Source: Methylotenera_A sp963701715
Lineage (GTDB): Bacteria; Pseudomonadota; Gammaproteobacteria; Burkholderiales; Methylophilaceae
NCBI GenBank assembly: GCA_963701715.1
Contig: CAVPAX010000002.1
Location: 159,446-223,445, forward strand
Direction: 5' to 3'
DNA: 64,000 nt
Position 1 is the stretch's first letter. Each line of letters starts with the position of its first letter. A model generated the notes under the pieces. The model had not been told where the DNA came from and searched no databases. It worked only from the letters and a program-made list of their open reading frames with translations. Of the stretch, positions 8,705 to 18,076 are shown piece after piece. Both the position numbers and the translations under genes were made by a program.

Positions 8705-10099
8705 CTACTTTAGTTGCCAATCTATCTGCAAACCCATCTCGCTCTCTTCAGCCTTAAAGCGGACATCTACAGCAACATCTGGCAGCAATACCAAATCAGC
8801 ATCTAAAAATAGTAGTGGAAACCGTTCACGCTGCCACGGTGGAATGCGGTTCGTTTGCAGCAATGCGTTTAAGCGGCGTGTAGGTCTATCTTCTTCGGGC
8901 TTAATCGTTTCACCACCTTTGCGGTACCGAATCGTGAGTTTCTTTGTTTTAATGTGGCGCAAAGCAACACCCTCACCCAGTTTTTGACTGATCAGCAAGC
9001 ATGAATGGTCTGGTAAATTCACCATATCCTCACCATGCCATTCCGTTTGAAAATTCTTATCAAAATTTGGTATGTCATCTACAAAATAAGCATGCTCGTG
9101 GTAACGACGGATTGTGATATTTTTATGCACTTTGATTTTAACAGCGGCATCTGTTTTAGCATGCAGTAATTGCTGCGTGATCTGTTGTAATTGTGCGCTG
9201 CTAGGTGCATCCATTTCATTCTGCTGCAACCACCAACGTAAGGCGTTATTAATACGTGGCTGGCTCAATTTTTTTAGTGATTGCAGATTAAGCTGTTTGG
9301 TATTGGCGGGATTATCTAAACATTGCGCAACATCTAAGGTTGCGATTTCATCTAACAATGCATTTGCTTCCGACATATGCCGTGAAGCACGGCTGATAGT
9401 TTGCTGAATTGCCGGATATTGTTTGGCAAGCACTGGCAGCACTTCGTGCCGGATAAAGTTTCGGTCATATTTGGTATCAATATTACTTTCATCTTCAATC
9501 CAAACCAATTTATGCTGTTTTGCATAGGTCTCCAACACCGCTCTTGGCGCATCCAGTAAAGGCCGCAGCAGTTTTTTATGCTGCTTTGGCATGCCCGCTA
9601 AACCCTTCACACCCGCACCGCGTGCCAGCTGTAGCAACAATGTTTCCGCCTGATCATCCTGATGGTGTCCCAAACAAATAAAATCAGCATCTAGGGCCAG
9701 CAGCGCCTTATAGCGCGCCTCTCGGGCTGCCGCTTCAAGGCCTAGCCCACTGTTTTTATTGACTTTTACTTTTGAAGTGGTAAAGGGGACATTCAGTTTT
9801 GCGCAAACATTCTGGCAAAAGCTTGCCCATGAATCCGCATTGGGACTTAAACCATGATGCACATGGTGTGCTTGCAATTGAAACGGAAGGGATTTATTAC
9901 ATTCAACAAGCAAATGCAAAACCACACATGAATCCAATCCCCCGCTGAAACCGATAACCAGCTTAGGATTTACTATATTTTTACTAAAAAAAACATCTGC
10001 CAAAGTTGCTTTAAGCTGATGCTGAAGCGCTGTTTCTTTTGTTCCGGGTTTTTCAGCTCCTGGTTCTTTACTTGCTGGCAGATTCTTTGAACTTGCCAT
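8705..10099 (-). CDS. tilS: tRNA(Ile)-lysidine synthetase
   Basis: TilS ligates lysine to C34 of the CAU-anticodon tRNA-Ile, changing its identity from Met to Ile; it is normally essential. The PP-loop ATP-binding motif GFSGGLDSC lies near residue 50, followed by HHVHHG, LGHHQDDQAETLLLQLARG and the ARGAGVKGLAGM segment characteristic of TilS. The C-terminal third (with GGETIKP and the LLQTNRIPPWQRERFPLLF motif) is the substrate-binding TilS_C region. At 464 residues it is about the usual length. The start overlaps the end of accA by 32 bp, suggesting translational coupling; the exact start is uncertain because no strong ribosome site precedes this ATG. Confidence 0.95.
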   Translation of the reverse strand: MASSKNLPASKEPGAEKPGTKETALQHQLKATLADVFFSKNIVNPKLVIGFSGGLDSCVVLHLLVECNKSLPFQLQAHHVHHGLSPNADSWASFCQNVCAKLNVPFTTSKVKVNKNSGLGLEAAAREARYKALLALDADFICLGHHQDDQAETLLLQLARGAGVKGLAGMPKQHKKLLRPLLDAPRAVLETYAKQHKLVWIEDESNIDTKYDRNFIRHEVLPVLAKQYPAIQQTISRASRHMSEANALLDEIATLDVAQCLDNPANTKQLNLQSLKKLSQPRINNALRWWLQQNEMDAPSSAQLQQITQQLLHAKTDAAVKIKVHKNITIRRYHEHAYFVDDIPNFDKNFQTEWHGEDMVNLPDHSCLLISQKLGEGVALRHIKTKKLTIRYRKGGETIKPEEDRPTRRLNALLQTNRIPPWQRERFPLLFLDADLVLLPDVAVDVRFKAEESEMGLQIDWQLK

Positions 10100-11039
10100 A
10101 ACCCATTAAACGCTCATAGCGCGCTGCTAATAATTTGTCTGTACTTTTCTTTTGTAGTGCAGCAAGCTCGGTTTTCAGCGCGCGGCGTAGCGATTCCATG
10201 GTAGTACCCACATCACGGTGTGCACCGCCCAGAGGCTCACTCACCACCACATCTACCAAACCTAAAGCTTTCAAACGATCAGCCGTAATCGCTAATGTTT
10301 CTGCAGCCTCTGGCGCCTTGGCAGCACTTTTCCACAAAATCGAGGCACAGCCTTCTGGCGAAATTACCGAATAAGTGGAATATTGCAGCATCAATAGCTG
10401 ATCCACCACGCCGAGCGCTAATGCGCCTCCGGAGCCACCTTCACCAATAATCACGCCGATAATCGGTGTTTTTAACTCACTCATGACATACAGATTTTTG
10501 GCGATTGCCTCAGACTGACCACGCTCTTCCGCGCCAATACCAGGATAAGCGCCCGGCGTATCAATAAGGGTAATAATCGGCAAGCCAAATTTCTCAGCCA
10601 ATCGGAACAAACGCAAAGCTTTACGGTAACCCTCTGGACGTGGCATGCCAAAATTACGGTATTGACGCTCTTTAACATCGCGGCCCTTTTGGTGACCAAT
10701 CACCATCACAGGCATACCTTCAAAACGTGCAATCCCGCCTACAATCGCAGGGTCATCTGCAAAGGCGCGGTCGCCATGCAACTCTTCAAAATCTGTGAAC
10801 AAGCTGCTTATGTAATCTAGTGTGTAAGGGCGTTGTGGATGGCGTGCTACTTGCGAAATTTGCCATGCACTTAAATTTTTATACGTATCTTCAAGCAATT
10901 TTTTATTTTTTTTCTGTAATTGCTCAAGCTCTTTGGAAATATCCAAATCGTCATGATCGTCATGCGACACTTGTAACGCATCAATACGCTTTTCAAGCTC
11001 TGCAACGCCTTGTTCAAAATCCAGGTAACTTACTTTCAT
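10068..11039 (-). CDS. accA: Acetyl-CoA carboxylase carboxyltransferase subunit alpha
   Basis: AccA and AccD transfer the carboxyl group from biotin to acetyl-CoA, the committed step of fatty acid synthesis. The 323-residue product shows the N-terminal helical segment (LDFEQGVAELEKRIDAL), ARHPQRPYTLDYI, the FEELHGDRAFADD motif, the LIDTPGAYPGIGAEERGQ oxyanion region and GEGGSGGALALGV, all standard for AccA. Length matches E. coli AccA (319). It sits between dnaE (50 bp upstream) and tilS (32 bp overlap), an order also seen around accA in other proteobacteria, so one operon is likely. Confidence 0.97.
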   Translation of the reverse strand: MKVSYLDFEQGVAELEKRIDALQVSHDDHDDLDISKELEQLQKKNKKLLEDTYKNLSAWQISQVARHPQRPYTLDYISSLFTDFEELHGDRAFADDPAIVGGIARFEGMPVMVIGHQKGRDVKERQYRNFGMPRPEGYRKALRLFRLAEKFGLPIITLIDTPGAYPGIGAEERGQSEAIAKNLYVMSELKTPIIGVIIGEGGSGGALALGVVDQLLMLQYSTYSVISPEGCASILWKSAAKAPEAAETLAITADRLKALGLVDVVVSEPLGGAHRDVGTTMESLRRALKTELAALQKKSTDKLLAARYERLMGYGKFKESASK

Positions 11040-11089
11040 ACTTTATATTTAGCTTTCGTGTGATCTGTAGTGTTCTATTCTAAACTACA

Positions 11090-14000
11090 TTAATTATAAA
11101 GGATTTTTACATTTTCTTTTGACAACCATGTACTAAGATTTTGCAGCAATTCATCCTGCAACTCTACACGCCAGGCATCCCCCAGCATCAAACTGGCTTG
11201 GCCTTGGCTATTGTGATACTCAATCTTGACCGGGCATAGTTTTTTATCAGCCTCAGCTGTTTTTTTACAATACGGACTTAGTATTGTCGTAAGTTTTGTA
11301 GCGTCAGATTGCCCGTTGCAGGATATTTTCAGCATACTGGCATAAGCACTGCGCGCCGAGGCTAAATCGTACAATTTGCGTGCGTTGACGCGGTTACCAC
11401 CCGAAAACTCGTCGTGGCTGACGCGCCCTTCTATTACCAAAAGCTGGTCTTCTTTGATTAAATGCGCGTGCTGATTCAGCAGCTCATTGCCTACGACAAC
11501 TTCAACCCTGGAAACGGCATCATCAATCGTCACAATGGCCATTTTCCCACGCTGCGTCATGCGAATGCGTACCCCAGCCACAATGCCTGCCATTAATTTG
11601 GGCTGCTCCTGTGGGACTAAATCTGCCAATGTACCACGCACAAATTGGCTGACATCCTCTTTCATAGTCAAGAATGGATGTCCGCTTAAGTAAAAACCCA
11701 GCGCGGCTTTCTCTTGAATTAACGACTCTTCAGGTGACCAGGCAGCCACATTCGGAAGCGCATGCCTAGTTTCCGTTGCTTCGCCGAATAAACTGTTCTG
11801 TCCTGCGTGGCTATTGGATTGCTCAGCCGCGGCAATCGCCATGCCAACGCCTGCCAACAATGCTGCGCGGTTCGGCTCCAGCTTATCAAATGCACCGGCA
11901 CGTATCAGGGATTCAATCACACGGCGATTCACTTTACGTAAATCCAGGCGTGCGCAAAAATCAAACAAATCTTTAAATGGGCCGTCTTGTTCACGCGCAG
12001 CCAAAATCACTTCAATCGCTGCCAGCCCTGTGCCTTTTACTGCGCCAAGGCCATACAAAATTTGGCTATTATTTAGCGGTTCAAAACGGTAACCGCTTTG
12101 GTTGATATCCGGCGGTAGCACCTCCACCTTATTAGGCGCACAATCGTCAAAAAACAGATGAATGTTGTCGGTGTTGTTCATGTCGGCCGACATGGTGGAC
12201 GCTAAAAATGCCGCAGGATAATGCGTTTTCAGATAGGCGGTGTGATACGCAACCAAGGCATAGGCGGCCGCATGCGATTTATTAAAACCATAACCGGCAA
12301 ATTTCTCAAGCAAATCAAACAATTCGCTCGCTTGACGTTCGCTCAAACCATTCTTTAATGCGCCTTCTGTAAAAACAGCGCGCTGCGCGTCCATTTCCTC
12401 TTTTTTCTTTTTACCCATCGCGCGACGCAATAAATCTGCGCCACCTAGGCTATAACCCGCTACCACCTGCGCAATCTGCATAACCTGCTCTTGATACACC
12501 GCAATACCGTAGGTTTCCTTTAGGATAGATTCGGTTGCCGGGTGGGGATATTCCACACGCTGTTTGCCGTGCTTGCGGCGGCAAAAATCCGGGATTAAAT
12601 CCATCGGCCCGGGACGATACAATGCCACCAGCGCAATAATATCCTCAAAACAATCAGGCATGGCCTGCTTGAGCATATCTTTCATACCGCGCGATTCCAG
12701 CTGGAATACTGCGGTGGTATTCGCTGTTTTGAGTAATTGATACGTGGGTTTGTCGTCTAAAGGAATATTCTGGAAGGCAAGCGGGGATTGGCATGCAGCG
12801 ATGCGCTGTTTGTTAGAATTTTCAAGAGCCAGCTCCAGAATGGTCAGTGTGCGCAGACCCAGAAAGTCGAACTTCACCAAACCAACCGCTTCGACATCGT
12901 CTTTATCGTACTGACTCACCAGACTGCCGCCATCTGCCTGACAATAAATCGGGGAAAAATCGGAAATCTTGCCCGGCGAAATCAGCACACCGCCCGCGTG
13001 CATGCCGACGTTGCGCACCAAGCCTTCCAGCCGTAAGGCAAGTTCCAGCAACTCAGCGACTTCTTCTTCAGTCTCTCTTCTTTCCTGCAACTGCGGCTCT
13101 TTTTCCAACGCAGATTCAAGCGTAATGCCGAGTTCAAGTGGGATGAGCTTCGCAATGCCGTCGACAAAATTAAACGGCAAATCCAGCACGCGGCCAACGT
13201 CTCGAATCACCGCTTTAGCTGCCATGGTACCGAAGGTAGCAATTTGCGAAACAGCATCCAAGCCGTATTTCTGCTTCACATAATCAATGACGCGATCGCG
13301 CCCATCCATGCAAAAATCGATGTCGAAGTCTGGCATGGAAACGCGATCAGGATTTAAAAAACGTTCAAACAGTAAGTTATATTCCAGCGGATCAAGGTCT
13401 GTAATATTTAAACTGTAAGCCACCAAAGAACCTGCACCTGAGCCGCGTCCAGGGCCGACTGGAACGCCATTATTTTTGGCCCAATTGATGAAGTCCGCTA
13501 CAATTAAAAAATAGCCTGCAAAACCCATTTGGTTGATGATTTTGCATTCAAATTCAAGCCTATCAGCATACATTATCCTCTTTGCTTCCCGCACTTCAGC
13601 ATCCGGATACAGTATCAACAAACGTGCCTCTAAACCGATTTGCGATTGCTGAACAAGGTAGACGTCAAGGCTTTCCCCATTTTGTGTGGGGAAATTCGGC
13701 AGATAATTCTTGCCCAAAGTAATGGTTAAATTACAGCGTTTCGCGATCTCCACCGAGTTAGCAAGCGCCTCAGGAATATCGGCAAATAACTCGCACATTT
13801 CCTGTTGCGACTTAAAATATTGCTCGGGCGTGAAGTTTTTAGGACGGCGCGTATCAGCCAGCATATAGCCTTCTGAGATACAAGTCCTTGCCTCGTGCGC
13901 CTTAAAATCATCTGGTGTGATGAATTGAATCGGATGCGTCGCCACCACCGGCAGATCATGCTGACTCGCCAGATTTAACGCATTGCGAATTAAGGCTTCT

Positions 14001-14590
14001 TGCGCAGGACTATCAGTGGTCGTGCGTTGAAGTTCGAGATAAAAACGGTTGGGGAATAACTCAGACCATCTTTTTGCAATAGCCCCTGAAACCTGATGGT
14101 TATTGGCTTGCAGGGCATAGCCAATATCGCTCTGCGCATTGCCTGAAATTAAAATCAGGCCTTCCGTGGTTTGAGCATCTAAGCCTTGCAGCCATGCCTG
14201 CTTAATCTCGGCTCGGCCACGATACTGGTTCTCAAGGTAGGCTTTACTGATGAGCTGGCACAATTTAAGATAACCCGCATTGCTTTGCACCAGCAATAAC
14301 ATGCGGAACGGCTGATCGCGATTCTTGCTGTTTTCCAGCCAAATGTCACAACCCAAAATCGGTTTAATACCTTTACTGCGTGCAGCTTTGTAAAACTTAA
14401 TCGCACCAAACAAATTACTTAAATCGGTAAGCGCTACAGCTGGCATTCCGTCCTTACCGGCGGCGTTAATATAATCGTCGATACGTACAATGCCATCTAC
14501 AATCGAATATTCGCTATGGCAGCGCAAATGAACAAACTGCGGAATGAAACTTTCAGAATTATCTATTGGGCTTTGAGTTATATCTGGCAT
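11090..14590 (-). CDS. dnaE: DNA polymerase III subunit alpha
   Basis: The replicative polymerase catalytic subunit, 1166 residues (E. coli 1160). An N-terminal PHP domain begins with FVHLRCHSEYSIVDG. The palm keeps the catalytic aspartates in PDFDIDFCMDGRDRVIDYV and in VKFDFLGLRTLT, preceded by GPGRGSGAGSLVAY and followed by ALYRPGPMDLIPDF. The C-terminal half contains the HhH region, an OB fold (about residues 990-1070) and the tau-binding tail. The ATG with MPDITQ fits the family N-terminus. The gene is intact. It is followed by accA and tilS on the same strand. Confidence 0.97.
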   Translation of the reverse strand: MPDITQSPIDNSESFIPQFVHLRCHSEYSIVDGIVRIDDYINAAGKDGMPAVALTDLSNLFGAIKFYKAARSKGIKPILGCDIWLENSKNRDQPFRMLLLVQSNAGYLKLCQLISKAYLENQYRGRAEIKQAWLQGLDAQTTEGLILISGNAQSDIGYALQANNHQVSGAIAKRWSELFPNRFYLELQRTTTDSPAQEALIRNALNLASQHDLPVVATHPIQFITPDDFKAHEARTCISEGYMLADTRRPKNFTPEQYFKSQQEMCELFADIPEALANSVEIAKRCNLTITLGKNYLPNFPTQNGESLDVYLVQQSQIGLEARLLILYPDAEVREAKRIMYADRLEFECKIINQMGFAGYFLIVADFINWAKNNGVPVGPGRGSGAGSLVAYSLNITDLDPLEYNLLFERFLNPDRVSMPDFDIDFCMDGRDRVIDYVKQKYGLDAVSQIATFGTMAAKAVIRDVGRVLDLPFNFVDGIAKLIPLELGITLESALEKEPQLQERRETEEEVAELLELALRLEGLVRNVGMHAGGVLISPGKISDFSPIYCQADGGSLVSQYDKDDVEAVGLVKFDFLGLRTLTILELALENSNKQRIAACQSPLAFQNIPLDDKPTYQLLKTANTTAVFQLESRGMKDMLKQAMPDCFEDIIALVALYRPGPMDLIPDFCRRKHGKQRVEYPHPATESILKETYGIAVYQEQVMQIAQVVAGYSLGGADLLRRAMGKKKKEEMDAQRAVFTEGALKNGLSERQASELFDLLEKFAGYGFNKSHAAAYALVAYHTAYLKTHYPAAFLASTMSADMNNTDNIHLFFDDCAPNKVEVLPPDINQSGYRFEPLNNSQILYGLGAVKGTGLAAIEVILAAREQDGPFKDLFDFCARLDLRKVNRRVIESLIRAGAFDKLEPNRAALLAGVGMAIAAAEQSNSHAGQNSLFGEATETRHALPNVAAWSPEESLIQEKAALGFYLSGHPFLTMKEDVSQFVRGTLADLVPQEQPKLMAGIVAGVRIRMTQRGKMAIVTIDDAVSRVEVVVGNELLNQHAHLIKEDQLLVIEGRVSHDEFSGGNRVNARKLYDLASARSAYASMLKISCNGQSDATKLTTILSPYCKKTAEADKKLCPVKIEYHNSQGQASLMLGDAWRVELQDELLQNLSTWLSKENVKILYN

Positions 14591-14632
14591 GCGCTTATTT
14601 TACCCGCATGCAATAAAAATGGTGCCTTATAA

Positions 14633-14661
14633 ATAAAAAAACCGCTAAATTTTATCGGTTT
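14633..14661 (-). terminator. Rho-independent terminator of the pil-chp operon
   Basis: On the minus strand AACCGATAAA is followed by TTTAGCGGTT and a run of seven T. This hairpin with one mismatch lies about 25 bp after the chpA stop and about 45 bp before the dnaE start. Confidence 0.7.
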
Positions 14662-14686
14662 ATTTATGCAACATCTCTAAAGATAT

Positions 14687-17600
14687 TTAATGCAAAACGC
14701 GCTTGGAAGCCAGTAATTCATTGACTTTGCTAATCAAATCATCATCTTGCACCGGCTTGCCGAAGAAGGCATCTACACCAATTTCCTTGGCTAAGTTCTG
14801 GTGCTTATCGGCAGTACGTGAACTGATCATAATGAGTGGCGTATTGGCCGTGCGTGCGTCATCGCGGATGTTGCGCGACAAGCCAAAGCCATCCATACGC
14901 GGCATCTCAATGTCAGTTAAAATTATATCCGGGGTGGTTTCCTGCAACAACTGCATCGCATCCATGCCATCCTTTGCAACCAACACCTCAAAACCTTCCC
15001 TCTCCAGCAGACGACCCAAAACTTTACGCATGGTAAGCGAATCATCTACTACCAATACGCGAGGTTTGGCTACTACTTTTTCAACTTTAGCTTTCCCTGT
15101 TTTGACCACGACACTACCTACAGCTAAAACTTCACGGTTAGCCAATTGCACAGGATTTATGATCAACATAATACTACCATCACCCGCTACCGTTGCCCCC
15201 ACAATGCCAGGAACACGGGCCAGTTGTACGCCGATAGGCTTCATTACAGCTTCCTGATTGCCAATCACCTCGTCAACATGTAATGCGATGTTAAAGGAAC
15301 CGCTGCGCAGCAACAGCACTGACACATAAGCGTGATCTTCCGGCTGATGTTCCTGATGATCCAGCAGCTTGGATAGGTAATGCAGCGGATATTGCTTGTC
15401 AGCCCACTTTATTTCACCTGCTTTGTATGCGTTAATTAAATCTAATCGCTTGATTTTTTGCGCTTGCTCAATCATGGCAACCGGCAAAGCATAAACTTCA
15501 TCGCCAGAACGTACCGCCAAAACCTGTGTAACCGAGAGCGTTACCGGCAAATGCACATTAAATGTCGTTCCTTTGCCAAACTCGCTATTCAAGTCCACAC
15601 GGCCACCTAGGCCGCTAACATCATTGCGCACAACATCCAGGCCAACACCACGTCCTGAAATTTGTGAAACCTTTTCAGCGGTTGAAAAACCGGTTTCGAA
15701 AATCAGCGACATCAAGGCTTGCTCGCCCACCTCGGCGTTCTTGTCTAGCAGATTGTTTTTAATTGCTTTTTCTTTAATGCGCTGCAGATCAACACCTGCC
15801 CCATCATCACTGACAACGATATTAATTTCATCATTCTCTTGGCGCACCCTAAGTTTGATAGTACCTGTTTCTGGCTTGCCAAGTTTTAGGCGCTCAGATG
15901 GGGATTCAACGCCATGTGCAACAGCATTGCGCAATAAATGCTCCAGCGGTGCACCTAGTTTATCCAGCACACTACGGTCAATTTCAGTAGTTTCACCATC
16001 TATCATTAAGTCTACAGATTTTTTAAGTTCACGCGCGGTTTGGCGCACAATACGTTGTAAACGCTCTGTAATCTGTTTAAATGGCAGCATACGTGCACTA
16101 AGCAAGCTTTGTTGCAAATCACGGTTCATGCGGTTTTGCTGTTGCAGCGCCGCCTCGGATTGATCCAAGTTAGAAAGCAAGCTGTGTTGAATGGTAGCCA
16201 CGTCATTCACACTCTCAGCAATCATACGGGTAAGTTCTTGCAAACGCGTAAAACGGTCAAATTCAAGCGGGTCAAATGCTTCCTGTGTTTCCTGCAAAGT
16301 GCTCATACGGGACTGCAATTGCGTTTCTGCTTCAATCTCCAACTCGCGTAAATAAGTGCGTAAACGCGTCACGCTTTCGGTCAAATCATTAGATGATTGC
16401 TTAAAGCCTGTGAGTTCTCTATCCATACGCGAGCGAATAATGGAAATTTCACCCGCATCATTAATTAACCTATCCAGAGTATCGGCACGCATCCGCAAAA
16501 ACTGGGATTTGCGATTTGTGGTGCGCCCAGCCGGCGCTGCATCCGATTTTGCAATCTGACTGATCTGTTTAATAGTTTCTTCCGGCGTGCTATCCACTGT
16601 TTCTTCAAAGAAGCTGCCGATTTGATCCAATTGAACAAACATGCTGTCGAAATCAGTCGCAACATTTTTACGCTTGAGAGAACGAATCACATGGTCTTCC
16701 AACTCATGCACTGCATCACCTAGCATCGACTGGCCTGCCATGCGTGCACTTCCTTTAAGCGTATGTAAGGCTCGCTGCAATGCATCCGGATGCTCTGTTT
16801 GCTTAGGATTGGCGCGCCAGGCACGCAGCTCTGCGCCTATTTCCGGCAAAATTTCGTGCGCCTCTTCAATAAACATTGTAAGCAAGTCTTGATCGACCTG
16901 TGACGCATCCAGCTTACCTTTGGCCTGATAAGATTTTCCTTCAGTGATAAGTTTTACTTCAATATCACTTAATTCATCAGGCCCAGTCTCTTCGGCCTCT
17001 ACAGGCGTATGTTTTTCCGCCTCTGATTCTGCGGCATCCATGACGATTTCTTCATTATCCTCTGACATTTCTGACAATTCCACAGAAAATGCTTTATTTT
17101 GTATGGCTTGCTGAGTAGCTAAATTAAGCACTTTGATTAAAGCATTGGCTGAGCGAGGATTACGTAGTTCAGAGATCTTTTGCCACATTCCTGCCAACGT
17201 TTTGACAGTGCTGGTATATAGCTCTAAATGTTGTGGCGACCAAATCGTATCAATTTCATCCAACCAGTTTTCTAACGCACGACTTAACTCACCCATCTGC
17301 TTAAAACCGGCAGCTAAGGCATTGCTGGCAAGGGTATGATTAGCATGGCGTGCAGCCTTGGATGGCTGCAAACTATTATCTGCAGCAAGTTTGGCGACAT
17401 CTTGCTCCATTGTTGTAATATTTTGCATGCTTTCATTAATAAAAATATCATACAGCGCACGACTCATCTTGCGCGTACCGCCAATCAGCACTTGTGCCTC
17501 AGGTTTTTTAGCTTTAGTTTTACTGGCGGATTTTTCACTTGTGCTAGAAAGTGCTGCAATTCGCTCAAACCAGGCATCCTGATTTACATTCACCTGACTT

Positions 17601-18076
17601 TTTGTACGCAGCTCTGCAGCCCAATCAGCAAAGGCCGCTGACAGCTGCTCAATTGAACCAATTTGCTGGGGAGTTAGCGTTGATTTTTTATCAAGCACTC
17701 CATTTAGAAAGAACTCGACTTTACCGGCAATTTCGCCCAAAGCGCTCAGCCCTACTGTGCGACCACTACCCTTTAAAGTATGAAAACTGCGTCGTACCTC
17801 AACCAATGCCTCATGGTCTGTTGTATTCACACGCAAAGCCTGACAGTTTTGTGCAATATGTGCCAGCACCTCTTCTGCCTCGGTAAGGTAAATATCAAGC
17901 AGTTCCGGGTCAAATGCCCGATCTGTGACTACTGTACCGCTATCCATTGCCGGAGATGCGACGGCTGCTGAGGTTTTAGCTTGTAAAGCAACACCCTCAG
18001 CACCTTCTATATCCGTTTTCTCGACAGCAGACTCAGCGCCTGCATTCGCTTGCATTTGATTATCTGTAGTAGACAC
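14687..18076 (-). CDS. chpA: ChpA-type hybrid chemosensory histidine kinase, C-terminal part (Hpt-CheA-CheW-REC)
   Basis: The 1129-residue product carries an Hpt domain (about residues 57-125, phospho-His in RRSFHTLKGSGRT), a degenerate Hpt-like segment (about 205-275, HANHTLASNA, with the Lys and Gly after the His lost), a second good Hpt (about 395-465, ALHTLKGSARMAG), a CheA dimerisation/HATPase core (N box LLRNAVAHGVE, G1 DDGAGVD, G2 GRGVGLDVV), a CheW-like domain (about 835-970) and a C-terminal receiver (about 1005-1125, acceptor Asp in ILTDIEMPRMDG). This is the ChpA architecture of the type IV pili chemosensory system, which signals to PilG and PilH. The start is a GTG at 18076 with no clear ribosome site, and the frame overlaps the preceding gene by 70 bp. 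In Pseudomonas the two parts are one protein, so this looks split. Confidence 0.88.
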   Translation of the reverse strand: MSTTDNQMQANAGAESAVEKTDIEGAEGVALQAKTSAAVASPAMDSGTVVTDRAFDPELLDIYLTEAEEVLAHIAQNCQALRVNTTDHEALVEVRRSFHTLKGSGRTVGLSALGEIAGKVEFFLNGVLDKKSTLTPQQIGSIEQLSAAFADWAAELRTKSQVNVNQDAWFERIAALSSTSEKSASKTKAKKPEAQVLIGGTRKMSRALYDIFINESMQNITTMEQDVAKLAADNSLQPSKAARHANHTLASNALAAGFKQMGELSRALENWLDEIDTIWSPQHLELYTSTVKTLAGMWQKISELRNPRSANALIKVLNLATQQAIQNKAFSVELSEMSEDNEEIVMDAAESEAEKHTPVEAEETGPDELSDIEVKLITEGKSYQAKGKLDASQVDQDLLTMFIEEAHEILPEIGAELRAWRANPKQTEHPDALQRALHTLKGSARMAGQSMLGDAVHELEDHVIRSLKRKNVATDFDSMFVQLDQIGSFFEETVDSTPEETIKQISQIAKSDAAPAGRTTNRKSQFLRMRADTLDRLINDAGEISIIRSRMDRELTGFKQSSNDLTESVTRLRTYLRELEIEAETQLQSRMSTLQETQEAFDPLEFDRFTRLQELTRMIAESVNDVATIQHSLLSNLDQSEAALQQQNRMNRDLQQSLLSARMLPFKQITERLQRIVRQTARELKKSVDLMIDGETTEIDRSVLDKLGAPLEHLLRNAVAHGVESPSERLKLGKPETGTIKLRVRQENDEINIVVSDDGAGVDLQRIKEKAIKNNLLDKNAEVGEQALMSLIFETGFSTAEKVSQISGRGVGLDVVRNDVSGLGGRVDLNSEFGKGTTFNVHLPVTLSVTQVLAVRSGDEVYALPVAMIEQAQKIKRLDLINAYKAGEIKWADKQYPLHYLSKLLDHQEHQPEDHAYVSVLLLRSGSFNIALHVDEVIGNQEAVMKPIGVQLARVPGIVGATVAGDGSIMLIINPVQLANREVLAVGSVVVKTGKAKVEKVVAKPRVLVVDDSLTMRKVLGRLLEREGFEVLVAKDGMDAMQLLQETTPDIILTDIEMPRMDGFGLSRNIRDDARTANTPLIMISSRTADKHQNLAKEIGVDAFFGKPVQDDDLISKVNELLASKRVLH

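Noticed and set aside
14703..15257. 184-residue plus-strand ORF opposite chpA
   Set aside because: Antisense to the conserved ChpA receiver and CheW regions; Ser/Thr-rich composition of a shadow frame.
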